64,000 nt of DNA from Clostridiales bacterium (lineage in GTDB: Bacteria; Bacillota; Clostridia; Lachnospirales; Lachnospiraceae). The stretch is taken from assembly GCA_012839295.1 (NCBI GenBank), contig DUNO01000005.1:248001-312000 (forward strand), written 5' to 3'. The translations under genes and the position numbers were made by a program. The notes under the pieces were generated by a model. It saw nothing but the letters and a program-made list of their open reading frames with translations, had not been told where the DNA came from and did not search any database. The number at the start of each line of letters is the position of its first letter. Within the stretch, counting starts at the first letter, position 1. Positions 37,199 to 45,500 of the stretch are shown here, piece by piece.

Positions 37199-37231
37199 AT
37201 GCTGGCACTTTTATGGCAATTTGTGCAGTAA
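37199..37231 (+). CDS. Short upstream ORF shared with the sulfatase leader
   Basis: MLALLWQFVQ followed by TAA sits behind GAAGGGGGG. The surrounding ~50 bases are about 80% identical to 53204-53256, upstream of the sulfatase gene, where the frame reads MPALSWQFVR and continues. It ends 17 bases before the likely start of the second exporter gene. Confidence 0.4.
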   Translation: MLALLWQFVQ

Positions 37232-37248
37232 AGAGCATGGACATCAAC

Positions 37249-39042
37249 ATGGCACGTAACCGCTATGACATGGATGAAGTTCTGGAGGACAGCTTTGATG
37301 TAAACCAGCTGAAACGCCTTGCCGGATACATCGTTCCCCATAAGAAAAAAATGATTGGCATCATCATCCTGATGCTGGCCTCCTCTGCCGCTACCATGAT
37401 GATTCCCCTCTTCTTCCAGAGGATTATGGATTATTATATTCCTGAGAATGATATGGGTAAAATCCTACTGGTGAGCGGTCTGACCCTGCTGGTGGCAGTA
37501 TTCTCTGCTGTCAGCCTGCGGACGAGGATCAAGACGATGAGCAGCATCGGGCAAAATATTATACATACAATTCGTTCTGATATTTTCAGGCATTTGCAGG
37601 AGTTGCCCTTTTCCTATTACGATGACCGGCCCCATGGCAAGATCCAGGTGCGGGTAGTCAATTATGTGAACAGCTTAAGCGACTTGCTAAGCAATGGTAT
37701 TGTTAATACCATTACAGATTTGTGCAACCTGTTTTTTATCCTGATATTTATGCTAATCTGTGATGCCAGGCTGACCCTGGTCTGCCTGTGCGGCCTGCCC
37801 CTGCTGGCAGTTGTAATAGTGCTGATTAAGAAAAAGCAGCGTAAGGCATGGCAGATCCAGTCCAACAAGCAGTCCAACCTTAATGCCTATATTGCTGAGA
37901 GCATCAATGGGATCCGGGTCACCCAGTCCTTTGTCCGTGAGGAGGAAAATACGGGTATCTTTAATCATCTGAGCAAGGGCTACCGGAAATCCTGGATGCG
38001 GGCTGTTACCTTCAATTTCACCATGGGCCCCAGCGTGGATATGATATCTGCCATCACCACATCCTTTATCTATGTGCTGGGTATCCGCTGGATTCTGGCA
38101 CCGAATACTACTCTGACGGTGGGCGTGTTGATTGCATTTACGGCTTATATCGGACGGTTCTGGGCACCCATCAATACCCTGGCAGGCTTTTATAACTCCC
38201 TGCTGACAGCCATCTCCTATCTGGAACGTATCTTTGAGACCATCGACGAACCGGTGCTGGTCAAGGATGTGCAGGGCGCTGTGGACATGCCGCTTATTAA
38301 CGGGGATGTGGAATTTAGGGAGGTGTGCTTTAGCTATGAAGAGGGGCACCGGATTCTGGACCATATCAACTTCCAGGTGAAGAAGGGCGAAACCTATGCC
38401 ATTGTAGGACCTACCGGAGCCGGTAAGTCTACGATTGTGAACTTGATCAGCCGGTTCTATAATGTGGACTCCGGCCAGGTGCTGATTGACGGTGTGGATA
38501 TCTCTACGGTCACGATCCGCTCGCTGCGAAGCCAGATGGGTATTATGATGCAGGACAGCTTTATCTTCGCAGGCACGATTATGGATAATATCAGATATGG
38601 TAATCTGGAGGCTACGGATGACCAGGTAATTGCCGCCGCCAAGACGGTGTGTGCCCATGATTTCATCGTGGAGATGGACCAGGGGTATCATACTGAGGTA
38701 AATGAGCGAGGAAGCCGCCTTTCTGCCGGACAACGGCAGCTGATATCCTTTGCCAGGGCATTGTTGGCTGATCCTAAGATTCTGATTCTGGATGAGGCGA
38801 CTTCCAGTATAGATACAGAAACGGAAATACTGCTGCAAAAAGGGCTGAACCGTCTGCTGGAGGGCAGGACCTCCTTCATTATTGCGCACCGGCTGTCCAC
38901 CATTAAGAATGCGGATTGTATTATGTATGTGGATAAGGGGGGAATCCTGGAGAAAGGCAGCCATGATGAATTGCTGGCTCTTAGGGGAGAGTATTATCAG
39001 CTTTATATGTCACAGTTTGATTTTTTGAGGAAGGCAAATTAG
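37249..39042 (+). CDS. ABC exporter half-transporter, catalytic partner
   Basis: The 597-residue protein has six membrane helices and a nucleotide-binding domain with Walker A GPTGAGKST, Walker B ILDEATSSIDTET and H-loop IAHRLST, i.e. intact catalytic Glu and His. Its signature is LSAGQRQLIS rather than LSGGQ. Combined with the degenerate first subunit this predicts a heterodimer with one active site. The start is uncertain: ATGs lie at 37213, 37237 and 37249 with no strong ribosome site. I prefer 37249 (MARNRYDMDE), which looks like homologue N-termini. Translation may be coupled to the short ORF before it. Confidence 0.87.
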   Translation: MARNRYDMDEVLEDSFDVNQLKRLAGYIVPHKKKMIGIIILMLASSAATMMIPLFFQRIMDYYIPENDMGKILLVSGLTLLVAVFSAVSLRTRIKTMSSIGQNIIHTIRSDIFRHLQELPFSYYDDRPHGKIQVRVVNYVNSLSDLLSNGIVNTITDLCNLFFILIFMLICDARLTLVCLCGLPLLAVVIVLIKKKQRKAWQIQSNKQSNLNAYIAESINGIRVTQSFVREEENTGIFNHLSKGYRKSWMRAVTFNFTMGPSVDMISAITTSFIYVLGIRWILAPNTTLTVGVLIAFTAYIGRFWAPINTLAGFYNSLLTAISYLERIFETIDEPVLVKDVQGAVDMPLINGDVEFREVCFSYEEGHRILDHINFQVKKGETYAIVGPTGAGKSTIVNLISRFYNVDSGQVLIDGVDISTVTIRSLRSQMGIMMQDSFIFAGTIMDNIRYGNLEATDDQVIAAAKTVCAHDFIVEMDQGYHTEVNERGSRLSAGQRQLISFARALLADPKILILDEATSSIDTETEILLQKGLNRLLEGRTSFIIAHRLSTIKNADCIMYVDKGGILEKGSHDELLALRGEYYQLYMSQFDFLRKAN

Positions 39043-39063
39043 ATATCCTGTTTTGGAGAAGGG

Positions 39064-39661
39064 TTACTTAGGGGTTCTTTTTTTTGGCGTGAGACGGTCA
39101 TATTGGATTTCTACTGATCCTGTCCGAGTATCTATTTTTTCTTTTCTTAATAAAGTATAACGTGTCTGCCCCTCCGCATAGTTCATTTCTCTTTTGGGGA
39201 AAAGACTGCGGCATACTTGAACACTGCTGTTATCACGCTGGGTTAAAAAAAGATAAACGGTATCTCCCTGACACTCATTTTGGAGAAGATAATCGGCTTG
39301 AATTAGCGAAAACTTATGAATCTTACTAGTTATACTGGAAGATAATCTCGTTGCTGTCAAGAAAGGCTTCTAGCCCCAGTAATGGAACAAGGCGTATTTG
39401 CATTTCTCCATAAAAATTACTTTGCTGCGCTTGGGAGAGGGTTAGCTTTCCAGAGAGGACTTCATCCATGATATAGGAACGTTTTCCAGTCAGAAAACGA
39501 ACATTATCCTTTAGCTTGTGCAGTCCGGAAAGATGGTGAAAATCTGCGCGGTCAAAGGTAACGGTAAAGTCCAAAACCTTGCCCTTACGTCCGACTACAA
39601 TGTGGTATTGGTAAGGCAGAATCCGTTCAAAGCCTACCGCGCATTGTTGTAATAAATCCAT
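39064..39661 (-). pseudogene. PBECR4-domain protein, single frameshift
   Basis: Two frames join into one ~200-residue PBECR4 (phage Barnase-EndoU-ColicinE5/D-RelE-like nuclease 4) protein. The first (39661 to ~39330) has ERILPYQYHIVVGRKGKVLD and LEAFLDSNEIIFQYN. The second has IHKFSLIQADYLLQNE, VYLFLTQRD, CRSLFPKREMNYAEGQTRYT and IQYDRLT. One surplus base near 39330-39345 breaks the frame. AAAGGGG precedes the ATG at 39661. The family is predicted to act on RNA and is typical of integrative elements and phages. A promoter, structured leader and terminator lie upstream. Confidence 0.75.
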
Positions 39662-39681
39662 TCGATTCCCCTTTCTGTAAC

Positions 39682-39712
39682 AAAAAACCCCGCTTTACAG
39701 CAGGGTTTTTTG
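39682..39712. terminator. Terminator between leader RNA and PBECR4 gene
   Basis: AAAAAACCCCGC and GCAGGGTTTTTT pair around TTTACA-like loop bases, giving A and T tracts on both sides. On the minus strand it would end the leader transcript before the PBECR4 start, acting as an attenuator. Confidence 0.75.
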
Positions 39713-39854
39713 GTGTATTTTCTTTCAGCATTTCTGCCTGAGCCGGTTTGAGGTTTCGTTACACAACCCCTCCTGTAAGCTCCATAAGGCAATGCCTACC
39801 GGCACACTCCCTTACTTCAACGCTTCGACAGACACACGCCGTTGCCTGTCTTAT
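39713..39854 (-). ncRNA. Structured 5' leader of the PBECR4 gene
   Basis: The predicted transcript begins near 39854. It includes GGCAACGGCGTGTGTCTGTC, then GCCGGTAGGCATTGCC, whose ends can pair (GGCAAC/GCATTGCC), and an octapeptide frame MELTGGVV. It ends at the terminator 39682-39712. This looks like a cis-regulatory leader (riboswitch-like or ribosome-sensing); no known class is recognised. Confidence 0.45.
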
Positions 39855-39860
39855 ACTATT

Positions 39861-39889
39861 ATTATATGCAAGTTATGAAAATATGTCAA
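39861..39889 (-). promoter_or_regulatory. Consensus sigma-A promoter for the PBECR4 leader
   Basis: On the minus strand TTGACA (39889-39884), a 17-bp spacer and TATAAT (39866-39861) form a perfect promoter, starting transcription near 39854. Confidence 0.85.
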
Positions 39890-40050
39890 TTGTCTAAATT
39901 TTTTATTATTCCCTTTATTATTCCCTGTTATATGGATTGACGAAGGCAGACAAAATTTATATAGTGGGTATAAGGACAGACATTGCGTTATGAAAAAAAC
40001 GGTCAGGATTTCACCAGCGCATACCAACATATGACCGGATCAGGGAGTAA

Positions 40051-40812
40051 TTGAGCGGTTACAGGCATTTCGAATATGCCAGAAGTGCCATCCAATTAAA
40101 TGTAATCGATTATCTCTTAAAGCCGATTGATGAGAAGCAATTAAATGAGACCCTGGAGAAGGTCTGTAACCAATTGAACCAACGGAGGGAAGAGCAGGAA
40201 AAGCACAAAAAGCTGGAGGAATACGAGGCAGCCCAGGATCAAAGCCGTCTGGAGGATTTCTGGAAGATCATTACACAAAGGGATCAGGAGCGTGGAAAAC
40301 AGCTGCTTATTTCGGAGGAGGTCTGCAACAGGAGCTTTCCGACGGAGTTTAACCATCCAAATTACCAGATGGTCTATGTTGATACTAATATTGACGGAAT
40401 GCTTACCCTGGATAACTCACTGTTCAGCGAAAAGGTGTGTAATTATATCAATGGCTGCTTTAAAAACCTGGCCCATGTCATCTACTATTCCGATTACAGG
40501 GGACATGTTATTTTGCTGAATTTTAAAGAGGATAAGAAGGCGGAGATAAAGAACGCGGTTCTGGCATTATTTTACCAGATCAGGGATTTGAATGAGGTAT
40601 ACGGGAATTTCAGGATCAATATTGGCAGCAGCAGGATAAAGTCCTCCTGCAGTAAGCTGATTGAGGCCTTTGAGGAAGCAATCGTTGCAGAATGGGGAAG
40701 GCTGGTGTTCTTCGGGAGCATGGTGACGGATTATGACCAGATTGCAGGCTTGCCGCGGTTTGACAGGGCAATGGTGGTCAGCGGCCAGGAGGAGAAAGGG
40801 GTCCAGCGATGA
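40051..40812 (+). pseudogene. YesN-type response regulator, truncated at both ends
   Basis: The frame starts within the receiver domain (SGYRHFEYARSAIQLNVIDY, then LLKPIDEKQLNETL). It lacks the DD pair and phospho-acceptor Asp, continues through a coiled linker and a central sensor-like region, and stops before any AraC helix-turn-helix. It begins at TTG without a ribosome site. The last codons overlap the start of a histidine-kinase scrap. Confidence 0.75.
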
Positions 40813-40908
40813 GGGCATGGTAAAAATCAGGGAAGAGATCAACCATATCGAGGACTATTATTATATCCAGAAATACCGGTTTGAAGACCGGTTTGACATG
40901 GCAATGGC
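40805..40908 (+). pseudogene. YesM-type histidine kinase scrap
   Basis: About 33 codons read VKIREEINHIEDYYYIQKYR and then FEDRF, the segment after the phospho-His helix of YesM-like kinases. Everything before and after is missing. It lies right behind the regulator fragment. Confidence 0.65.
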
Positions 40909-41040
40909 ATGCAGCTGGCCGGAATGAATGTATATTACCAGTACGTTGCAAAGGGCATTATCATGCTGGCAACCATAGGCTTTGATACCTACCAACTGAG
41001 ACGGAGGGCAACTGCAGTACAGAAATCAAGGAAAGCATAG
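40909..41040 (+). pseudogene. Sugar ABC permease, C-terminal scrap
   Basis: The frame AGMNVYYQYVAKGIIMLATI, continuing GFDTYQLRRRA, and a stop at 41040 is the typical end of an RbsC/YtfT-type permease. It is fused to the kinase scrap by a deletion. Together the three scraps suggest a lost sugar-sensing and uptake locus. Confidence 0.6.
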
Positions 41041-41086
41041 GAGCTTTTTTGTGAAAAATATATAAGAAAGTATAGAGAGGATTTAT

Positions 41087-41913
41087 ATGGTAAAATTCAG
41101 ATCAGAAAAAATATCAGATTCCGTTACCCGGATCCGGGGGATTATGGATGTGATCATGTTCCTTGTTGAAGGTAAGGATTCAGCAGCGTTAATTGATACC
41201 GGCAGCGGTGCCGGAAGCTTAAAAACCTATGTAGAGACCCTGACAGATAAGCCCTACATTGTCCTGCTGACCCATGGGCATGTGGATCATGCAATGGGGG
41301 CGCCGGAATTTACCACAAAGGTCTATATGAATCGGCAGATAACTGCGTATGTGAGGCGCACAGCAGCTTAGGGCTCAGGAAAGACTATTTATCCATGGCT
41401 GAGGAATTCAAGGATGTTACGGAGGAGGATTATATTCCTGTCCGTACGGGAGAATACCTGCCCTTAAAGCATGGTGATACCTTTGACCTGGGCGGGGTTA
41501 CCTTAGAGGTATATGAGTGCTCCGGGCATACGCCGGGCTCTATGGTAATTCTTATCAAGGAGGAGCGTACCCTGATCCTTGGGGATGCCTGCAACCCCTT
41601 CACCTTTGTATTTGACGGGCATTCCGTAGGAGTCACTACATTTATCAGGAAGCTAAAGTGCCTGAAGGAAGAGACGGATGGAAAGTATGACAGGGTATAT
41701 TTATCCCACCGGGAGGGTGAGGCTCCGAAGGAAATGGTAGACGGCGTCATTCAGGTCTGCGAGAATGTACTGGCCGGTAAAGCGGATAACGTACCCTTTG
41801 AGTTCCTTGGCCAGAAGGCACATATTGCAAAGGCAATCGACCCGGTCAAAATGCAGCGCGTGGATGGCGGCATTGGAAATATTGTTTATGATAAAGAAAG
41901 AATATATGAGTAG
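41087..41913 (+). pseudogene. Metallo-beta-lactamase-fold hydrolase, single frameshift
   Basis: The first frame encodes ALIDTGSGAGSL and LLTHGHVDHAMGAPEF (HxHxDH zinc motif) up to about 41332. The second encodes EAHSSLGLRKDYLSMAEEF, ECSGHTPGSMVILI, TLILGDACNPF and VYLSHREGEAPKEMV. Adding one base near 41332 restores NPADN-like sequence between them and a ~275-residue MBL-fold enzyme. GAGAGG precedes the first ATG. The substrate is unknown. The lesion is one base, so an intact gene with a sequencing error is possible. Confidence 0.75.
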
Positions 41914-41974
41914 TGTAAGCCAACCGGTTGATTCCTTTTGGGGATGTAAAGCTAGCTGTTATTAAGGCAGGTGA

Positions 41975-42005
41975 GGGTGTTGCAAAATAGAAAGAACATA
42001 CCAGG
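41975..42005. repeat. Solo copy of the MITE-like terminal repeat
   Basis: GGGTGTTGCAAAATAGAAAG and the following bases to ACATACCAG are identical to the left end of the element at 44298-44409. No right end is present here. Confidence 0.65.
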
Positions 42006-42113
42006 CAGTGAGGACGTTCCATTGATGTAAAATGGCAAATTAGATATCCTACATTTCTATTGCCCGATAAAATCAGATAAGGTAATGTAAAAACAAAATT
42101 ATCTACTACGATC

Positions 42114-42158
42114 TTGACAAACCAATTTACTCAATGATATAATATTCAATGTTGAGTA
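42114..42158 (+). promoter_or_regulatory. PadR promoter with overlapping operator
   Basis: TTGACA (42114-42119), an 18-bp spacer and TATAAT (42138-42143) are overlapped by an inverted repeat TACTCAA (42128-42134)/TTGAGTA (42152-42158). The related palindrome before the ABC gene suggests autoregulation by PadR. Confidence 0.7.
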
Positions 42159-42174
42159 AGTGAGGTGAAATGGA

Positions 42175-42714
42175 TTGACACGGTTACTTGTACTTGGAAT
42201 GCTGGATGTTCAGCCGATGTCTGGCTATGATATTCAGCAAGCGTTGCAAATGACGGATGCGGAACGTTGGGGCGGTGTGCTGATTGGCTCTATCTATCAT
42301 GCGCTGAAAAAAATGGAGCAAGAGGGTTATGTTGCAGTTACAAGCATAGAACAGACTGGACACCGGCAAAAGGCTGTTTACGCTATTACGGAAGCTGGGA
42401 GAGCTTATCTCCAGACGCTCATTAAGGATGCATTAAAGGATTCTTCCGTACTTTATCCCTCAACGTTATATTCCGGATTATCATTCTATGAGAAGCTGTC
42501 AGTGGATGAATGCCGGAAAGCTCTTGAACAGCAACGCAACGTTCTAAAGGATGAATATGACGCAGTAGAGCAAGGTTTTAAAGCAAAAGGCACAGCCCTG
42601 AATCATAAAATCCCCCCGATGGTTATGCTGATGATGGATAATATGTTTTCCATAATAAAACAGCAACAGGATTTTGTTGATAAGGCTTTGGCGCTTTTGG
42701 ATACGAAATATTAA
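42175..42714 (+). CDS. PadR family transcriptional regulator
   Basis: The 179-residue protein has the PadR winged helix (LLVLGMLDVQPMSGYDIQQA, then IGSIYHALKKMEQEGYV and YAITEAGRAYLQ) and a long C-terminal helical dimerisation domain. TTG is the start, with GAGGTG nine bases upstream; no ATG is suitably placed. It precedes an ABC ATPase and permease with matching operator-like sites, so it probably represses this exporter and is relieved by its substrate. Confidence 0.88.
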   Translation: MTRLLVLGMLDVQPMSGYDIQQALQMTDAERWGGVLIGSIYHALKKMEQEGYVAVTSIEQTGHRQKAVYAITEAGRAYLQTLIKDALKDSSVLYPSTLYSGLSFYEKLSVDECRKALEQQRNVLKDEYDAVEQGFKAKGTALNHKIPPMVMLMMDNMFSIIKQQQDFVDKALALLDTKY

Positions 42715-42754
42715 AAATTCTCCCTCGTAACAGAGGGAGAAAAAATAACACATA

Positions 42755-42770
42755 TACTCAACGTTGAATA
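42755..42770. promoter_or_regulatory. Second PadR operator-like palindrome
   Basis: TACTCAACGTTGAATA is a near-perfect palindrome that shares TACTCAA and TTGA with the site upstream of padR. It lies 30 bp before the ABC ATPase gene. A CTCCCTC/GAGGGAG hairpin at 42719-42740 precedes it. Confidence 0.6.
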
Positions 42771-42800
42771 AACAATATTAAATAAATGGAGGTTTTGAAG

Positions 42801-43511
42801 ATGAATTTAATGGAAGCTAAAAGCATACGCAAGCAATTTCATAACCGGGAAGTTGTAAAAGGCATTAATGTAGAGATCAAACAAGGGGAAATTCTCGCGC
42901 TGATTGGAACAAATGGAGCCGGAAAATCGACCACACTGGCAATGCTCCTAGGAATATTACAGCCCGATGCCGGAACAATCACGCGCTGGAGGGAGGATTT
43001 CAGGGCACATATAGGCGTTCAACTGCAATCTACTCCTTTTTTTGAAGGTTACACTGCCGAAGAAAATTTGCGGCTGTTTGCAGCGCTTTACAATGTAAAG
43101 GTCGATAAACAGCAAATCCAGAGAAAATTGGAGGAATGCAATTTACAGGAAGCAAGAAAAACGCTTGCATCGCGCCTATCTGGCGGACAACAGAAAAGAC
43201 TTGCAATTGCTGTTACTACCCTGCACAATCCGGATTTTATTATACTTGACGAGCCAGCGGCGGGGCTTGACCCCCGCGCCCGGCACGAAGTCAGAAATAT
43301 GATCCAACGGCTGGCGGAAAATGGGGCAACCGTCCTCTTTTCGTCGCATGACATGGAAGAAGTATCCCGTATAGCGGACCGCATTATTCTGATGCATGAG
43401 GGGCAAATTGTTGCACAAGGTCAGCCGGAGAGCCTTTTACAACAATATCATGCGGAAAATCTTGAAAGTTTGTATCTTGAATTAACCGACAACACACAAG
43501 CAGGGAGGTAA
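42801..43511 (+). CDS. ABC-2 type exporter, ATPase subunit
   Basis: The 236-residue ATPase has Walker A GTNGAGKST, Q-loop region GVQLQSTPFF, signature LSGGQQKRLA, Walker B FIILDEPAAGLD and H-loop SSHDMEEVSR. This is the DrrA/CcmA-like layout of drug and lipid exporters. ATG 42801 has GGAGG nine bases upstream. The permease gene follows 4 bp later, so the two form one unit under PadR control. Confidence 0.9.
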   Translation: MNLMEAKSIRKQFHNREVVKGINVEIKQGEILALIGTNGAGKSTTLAMLLGILQPDAGTITRWREDFRAHIGVQLQSTPFFEGYTAEENLRLFAALYNVKVDKQQIQRKLEECNLQEARKTLASRLSGGQQKRLAIAVTTLHNPDFIILDEPAAGLDPRARHEVRNMIQRLAENGATVLFSSHDMEEVSRIADRIILMHEGQIVAQGQPESLLQQYHAENLESLYLELTDNTQAGR

Positions 43512-43515
43512 TCAA

Positions 43516-44232
43516 ATGAGAACAATATTTAGTCTTACATTCAAATCAGCAGGTCGGGATCCCTTTTTATTATTATGGTCGATTATATTGCCAATCGGAG
43601 GCTCGATTGGGTTGGGGATCTTTATAAAATCCCCGGAATATCCTGAACGCATATTAACGGGCATGATGGCTGCCAGTATTTTGTTCTACGCATTTACAAC
43701 TACATCTTTTGCCATACTGACACAACGCCGGAGAGGTGTATATAACCTGCTGCGGGTAACGCCTATGCCACTTTGGAGGTATGTATGCAGCATATCAGGG
43801 GCATGGACTTCAATTTCTTTTCTGTGTGCAATGCTTGTAATGCTGTCAGGAATATTTGCACTCAAACTGAGAGTTCCCGTTCAAGCTTTTCTCGCAGTGA
43901 TTCCTGTTCTTCTTTTTGCTGCGCTCAGCTATGTTTTCTTTAGCTTTTTCATAGCCAGTCTGAGCCGGACAGAAAACAATGTAAGTATGCTGACAAACAT
44001 CATCACTATGCCGCTTTTGTTCAGCAGCAGTGCTTTCTACTCCCTGGACAACACCCCGGAGTTTATTCAAATCGTCAACCGATTTAACCCTTTTCAGTGG
44101 TTTGTCAATGCCTTGCGTAGCGCATTTGACTTAGCATGGGCCAGTTACTTAATAAATATGGGGCTTGTATTATTAGTAGCAATCGTCGCATTGCTGCTGG
44201 CATTGAAAACATTTCGATATGCTGATATTTAA
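43516..44232 (+). CDS. ABC-2 type exporter, permease subunit
   Basis: The 238-residue membrane protein has about six hydrophobic segments, including LLLWSIILPIGGSIGLGIFI, VIPVLLFAALSYVFFSFFIA and LINMGLVLLVAIVALLLALK. It has the ABC-2 signature region ITMPLLFSSSAFYSLDNTPE and NRFNPFQWFVNALR. It works with the preceding ATPase. The export substrate is unknown. Confidence 0.88.
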   Translation: MRTIFSLTFKSAGRDPFLLLWSIILPIGGSIGLGIFIKSPEYPERILTGMMAASILFYAFTTTSFAILTQRRRGVYNLLRVTPMPLWRYVCSISGAWTSISFLCAMLVMLSGIFALKLRVPVQAFLAVIPVLLFAALSYVFFSFFIASLSRTENNVSMLTNIITMPLLFSSSAFYSLDNTPEFIQIVNRFNPFQWFVNALRSAFDLAWASYLINMGLVLLVAIVALLLALKTFRYADI

Positions 44233-44297
44233 AAATATACGCCTGGTAATGTATCAGGAATTTAACCTGATACATTCCATAAGCGTCGCTGAGATAA

Positions 44298-44409
44298 GGG
44301 TGTTGCAAAATAGAAAGAACATACCAGATATCAATTGCGGATAGCAAGGGCTATCCTGTCAAGGAGTATTTTTTAATATCTGGTATGGGGACTTCTTCTT
44401 GCAGCACCC
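44298..44409. mobile_element. MITE-like element with ~34-bp terminal inverted repeats
   Basis: The left end (GGGTGTTGCAA...ACATACCAGATAT) is the imperfect inverse of the right end (ATATCTGGTATGGGG...TTGCAGCACCC). The 112-bp element has an internal GATAGC/GCTATC hairpin and no coding capacity. A solo left end lies at 41975. The family is not identified, and target-site duplications are not obvious. Confidence 0.6.
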
Positions 44410-44648
44410 ATTTCTTGCAGAACCCTTATTTTAAATGTAAATAATAAATATAAATAGCATGCATTAGGAAACGGTTATGAAATGTTTATAAAAAAGCGGT
44501 GGCAAAGGGCGCTTTATTGATGTAAAATAGATAGTAGTATAATTAAAGCAAGACTTATATATAGGGTCTGTATAAATAAAGGTTTGGTTAAAAGTGGTTT
44601 GGCTGAAGAAAACTTAACTGGCCTAATTAAAAATGAAGGGGGAATAAC

Positions 44649-44777
44649 ATGATGTCGTCTTTGGCCATGTTTGCATTAGTAATTCCTATACTGGAAATTA
44701 TTTTAATGGTGTTGGGTGTTTACGCCCTGGTCTTATTTATTAAAGCACTTCAGATTTATATCAGGAACCACAGCTGA
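44649..44777 (+). CDS. Small single-pass membrane protein
   Basis: A 42-codon frame begins after GAAGGGGG at good spacing. It encodes a continuous hydrophobic helix (LAMFALVIPILEIILMVLGV and onward) and a basic C-terminus (YIRNHS). Similar small proteins occur in Clostridia. The function is unknown. It lies 65 bp before the acetyltransferase. Confidence 0.6.
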   Translation: MMSSLAMFALVIPILEIILMVLGVYALVLFIKALQIYIRNHS

Positions 44778-44842
44778 TGGCAGCTTTATAAAACAGGGGA
44801 AAGGAGGCCAGTGCATTTTGCCCCATACTTTAGGAGTTGGAT

Positions 44843-45367
44843 ATGGAATTCAGGAAATCACGGAAAGAAGAAATTGATGATATATTAGGGATCATAAAGC
44901 AGGCTCAGGATTATTTGAAGGAAGCCGGGATTGACCAATGGCAGAATAATTACCCCAACCGTGAAACCATAAGGCAGGATATTGATAATGGGGAAAGCTA
45001 TATATTGTCAGAGGGAAAAGACATTGTCGCTACGGCGGCAGTATCCTTTCGCGGAGAGAAAACCTACCAGTCCATTCATGAAGGGCAGTGGGTGAGTGAC
45101 GGAGGTTATGCGGTGATCCATAGGATTGCAGTTAAGGATCGTTATAAGGGGCTTGGTTTAGCCTCACGGATAATCGGCAGTGTTGAAGAAATCTGCCTGG
45201 ATAAAGGAATAAAAAGCATCAAGGTGGATACCCACGAAGAAAATTTATCCATGCAGCGACTTCTTATAAAAAATAATTTTCAATATTGTGGTATAATTTA
45301 TTTAGAGGACGGAAGCAAAAGGCTGGCCTTTGAAAAATTATGTAAGATAACTGGCAGCAGTAAGTAA
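44843..45367 (+). CDS. GNAT family N-acetyltransferase
   Basis: The 174-residue cytoplasmic enzyme has the GNAT fold: MEFRKSRKEEIDDILGII at the start, VIHRIAVKDRYKGLGLASRI with the acetyl-CoA loop, and SIKVDTHEENLSMQRLLIKN followed by NFQYCGIIYL. The acceptor is unknown. ATG 44843 has AGGAG seven bases upstream, while the frame could begin at TTG 44837. Confidence 0.88.
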   Translation: MEFRKSRKEEIDDILGIIKQAQDYLKEAGIDQWQNNYPNRETIRQDIDNGESYILSEGKDIVATAAVSFRGEKTYQSIHEGQWVSDGGYAVIHRIAVKDRYKGLGLASRIIGSVEEICLDKGIKSIKVDTHEENLSMQRLLIKNNFQYCGIIYLEDGSKRLAFEKLCKITGSSK

Positions 45368-45418
45368 CCGGCGGCAGCAGGATAATATGGTTTCGTAGCT
45401 GCCTGACAAGAAGCTAGT

Positions 45419-45500
45419 AATTGAAAGGAGAAAAACGCTCCTTTCTCACAACTGAAAGGAGAGAAAACTCTCCTTTCCCACAACTGAAAGGAGAGTTAGT
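45419..45500 (+). promoter_or_regulatory. Repeated ribosome-site hairpins before darA
   Basis: Two and a half ~31-bp units each contain GAAAGGAG followed by its complement CTCCTTTC. The last half-unit supplies the real ribosome site (AAAGGAGAG) of the next gene. An upstream CTCCTTTC could pair with it and hide it, or each could pair locally. Confidence 0.6.

Noticed and set aside
37753-38964. Long 403-codon open frame on the minus strand
   Set aside because: It is antisense to the second exporter gene and has no protein-family features.
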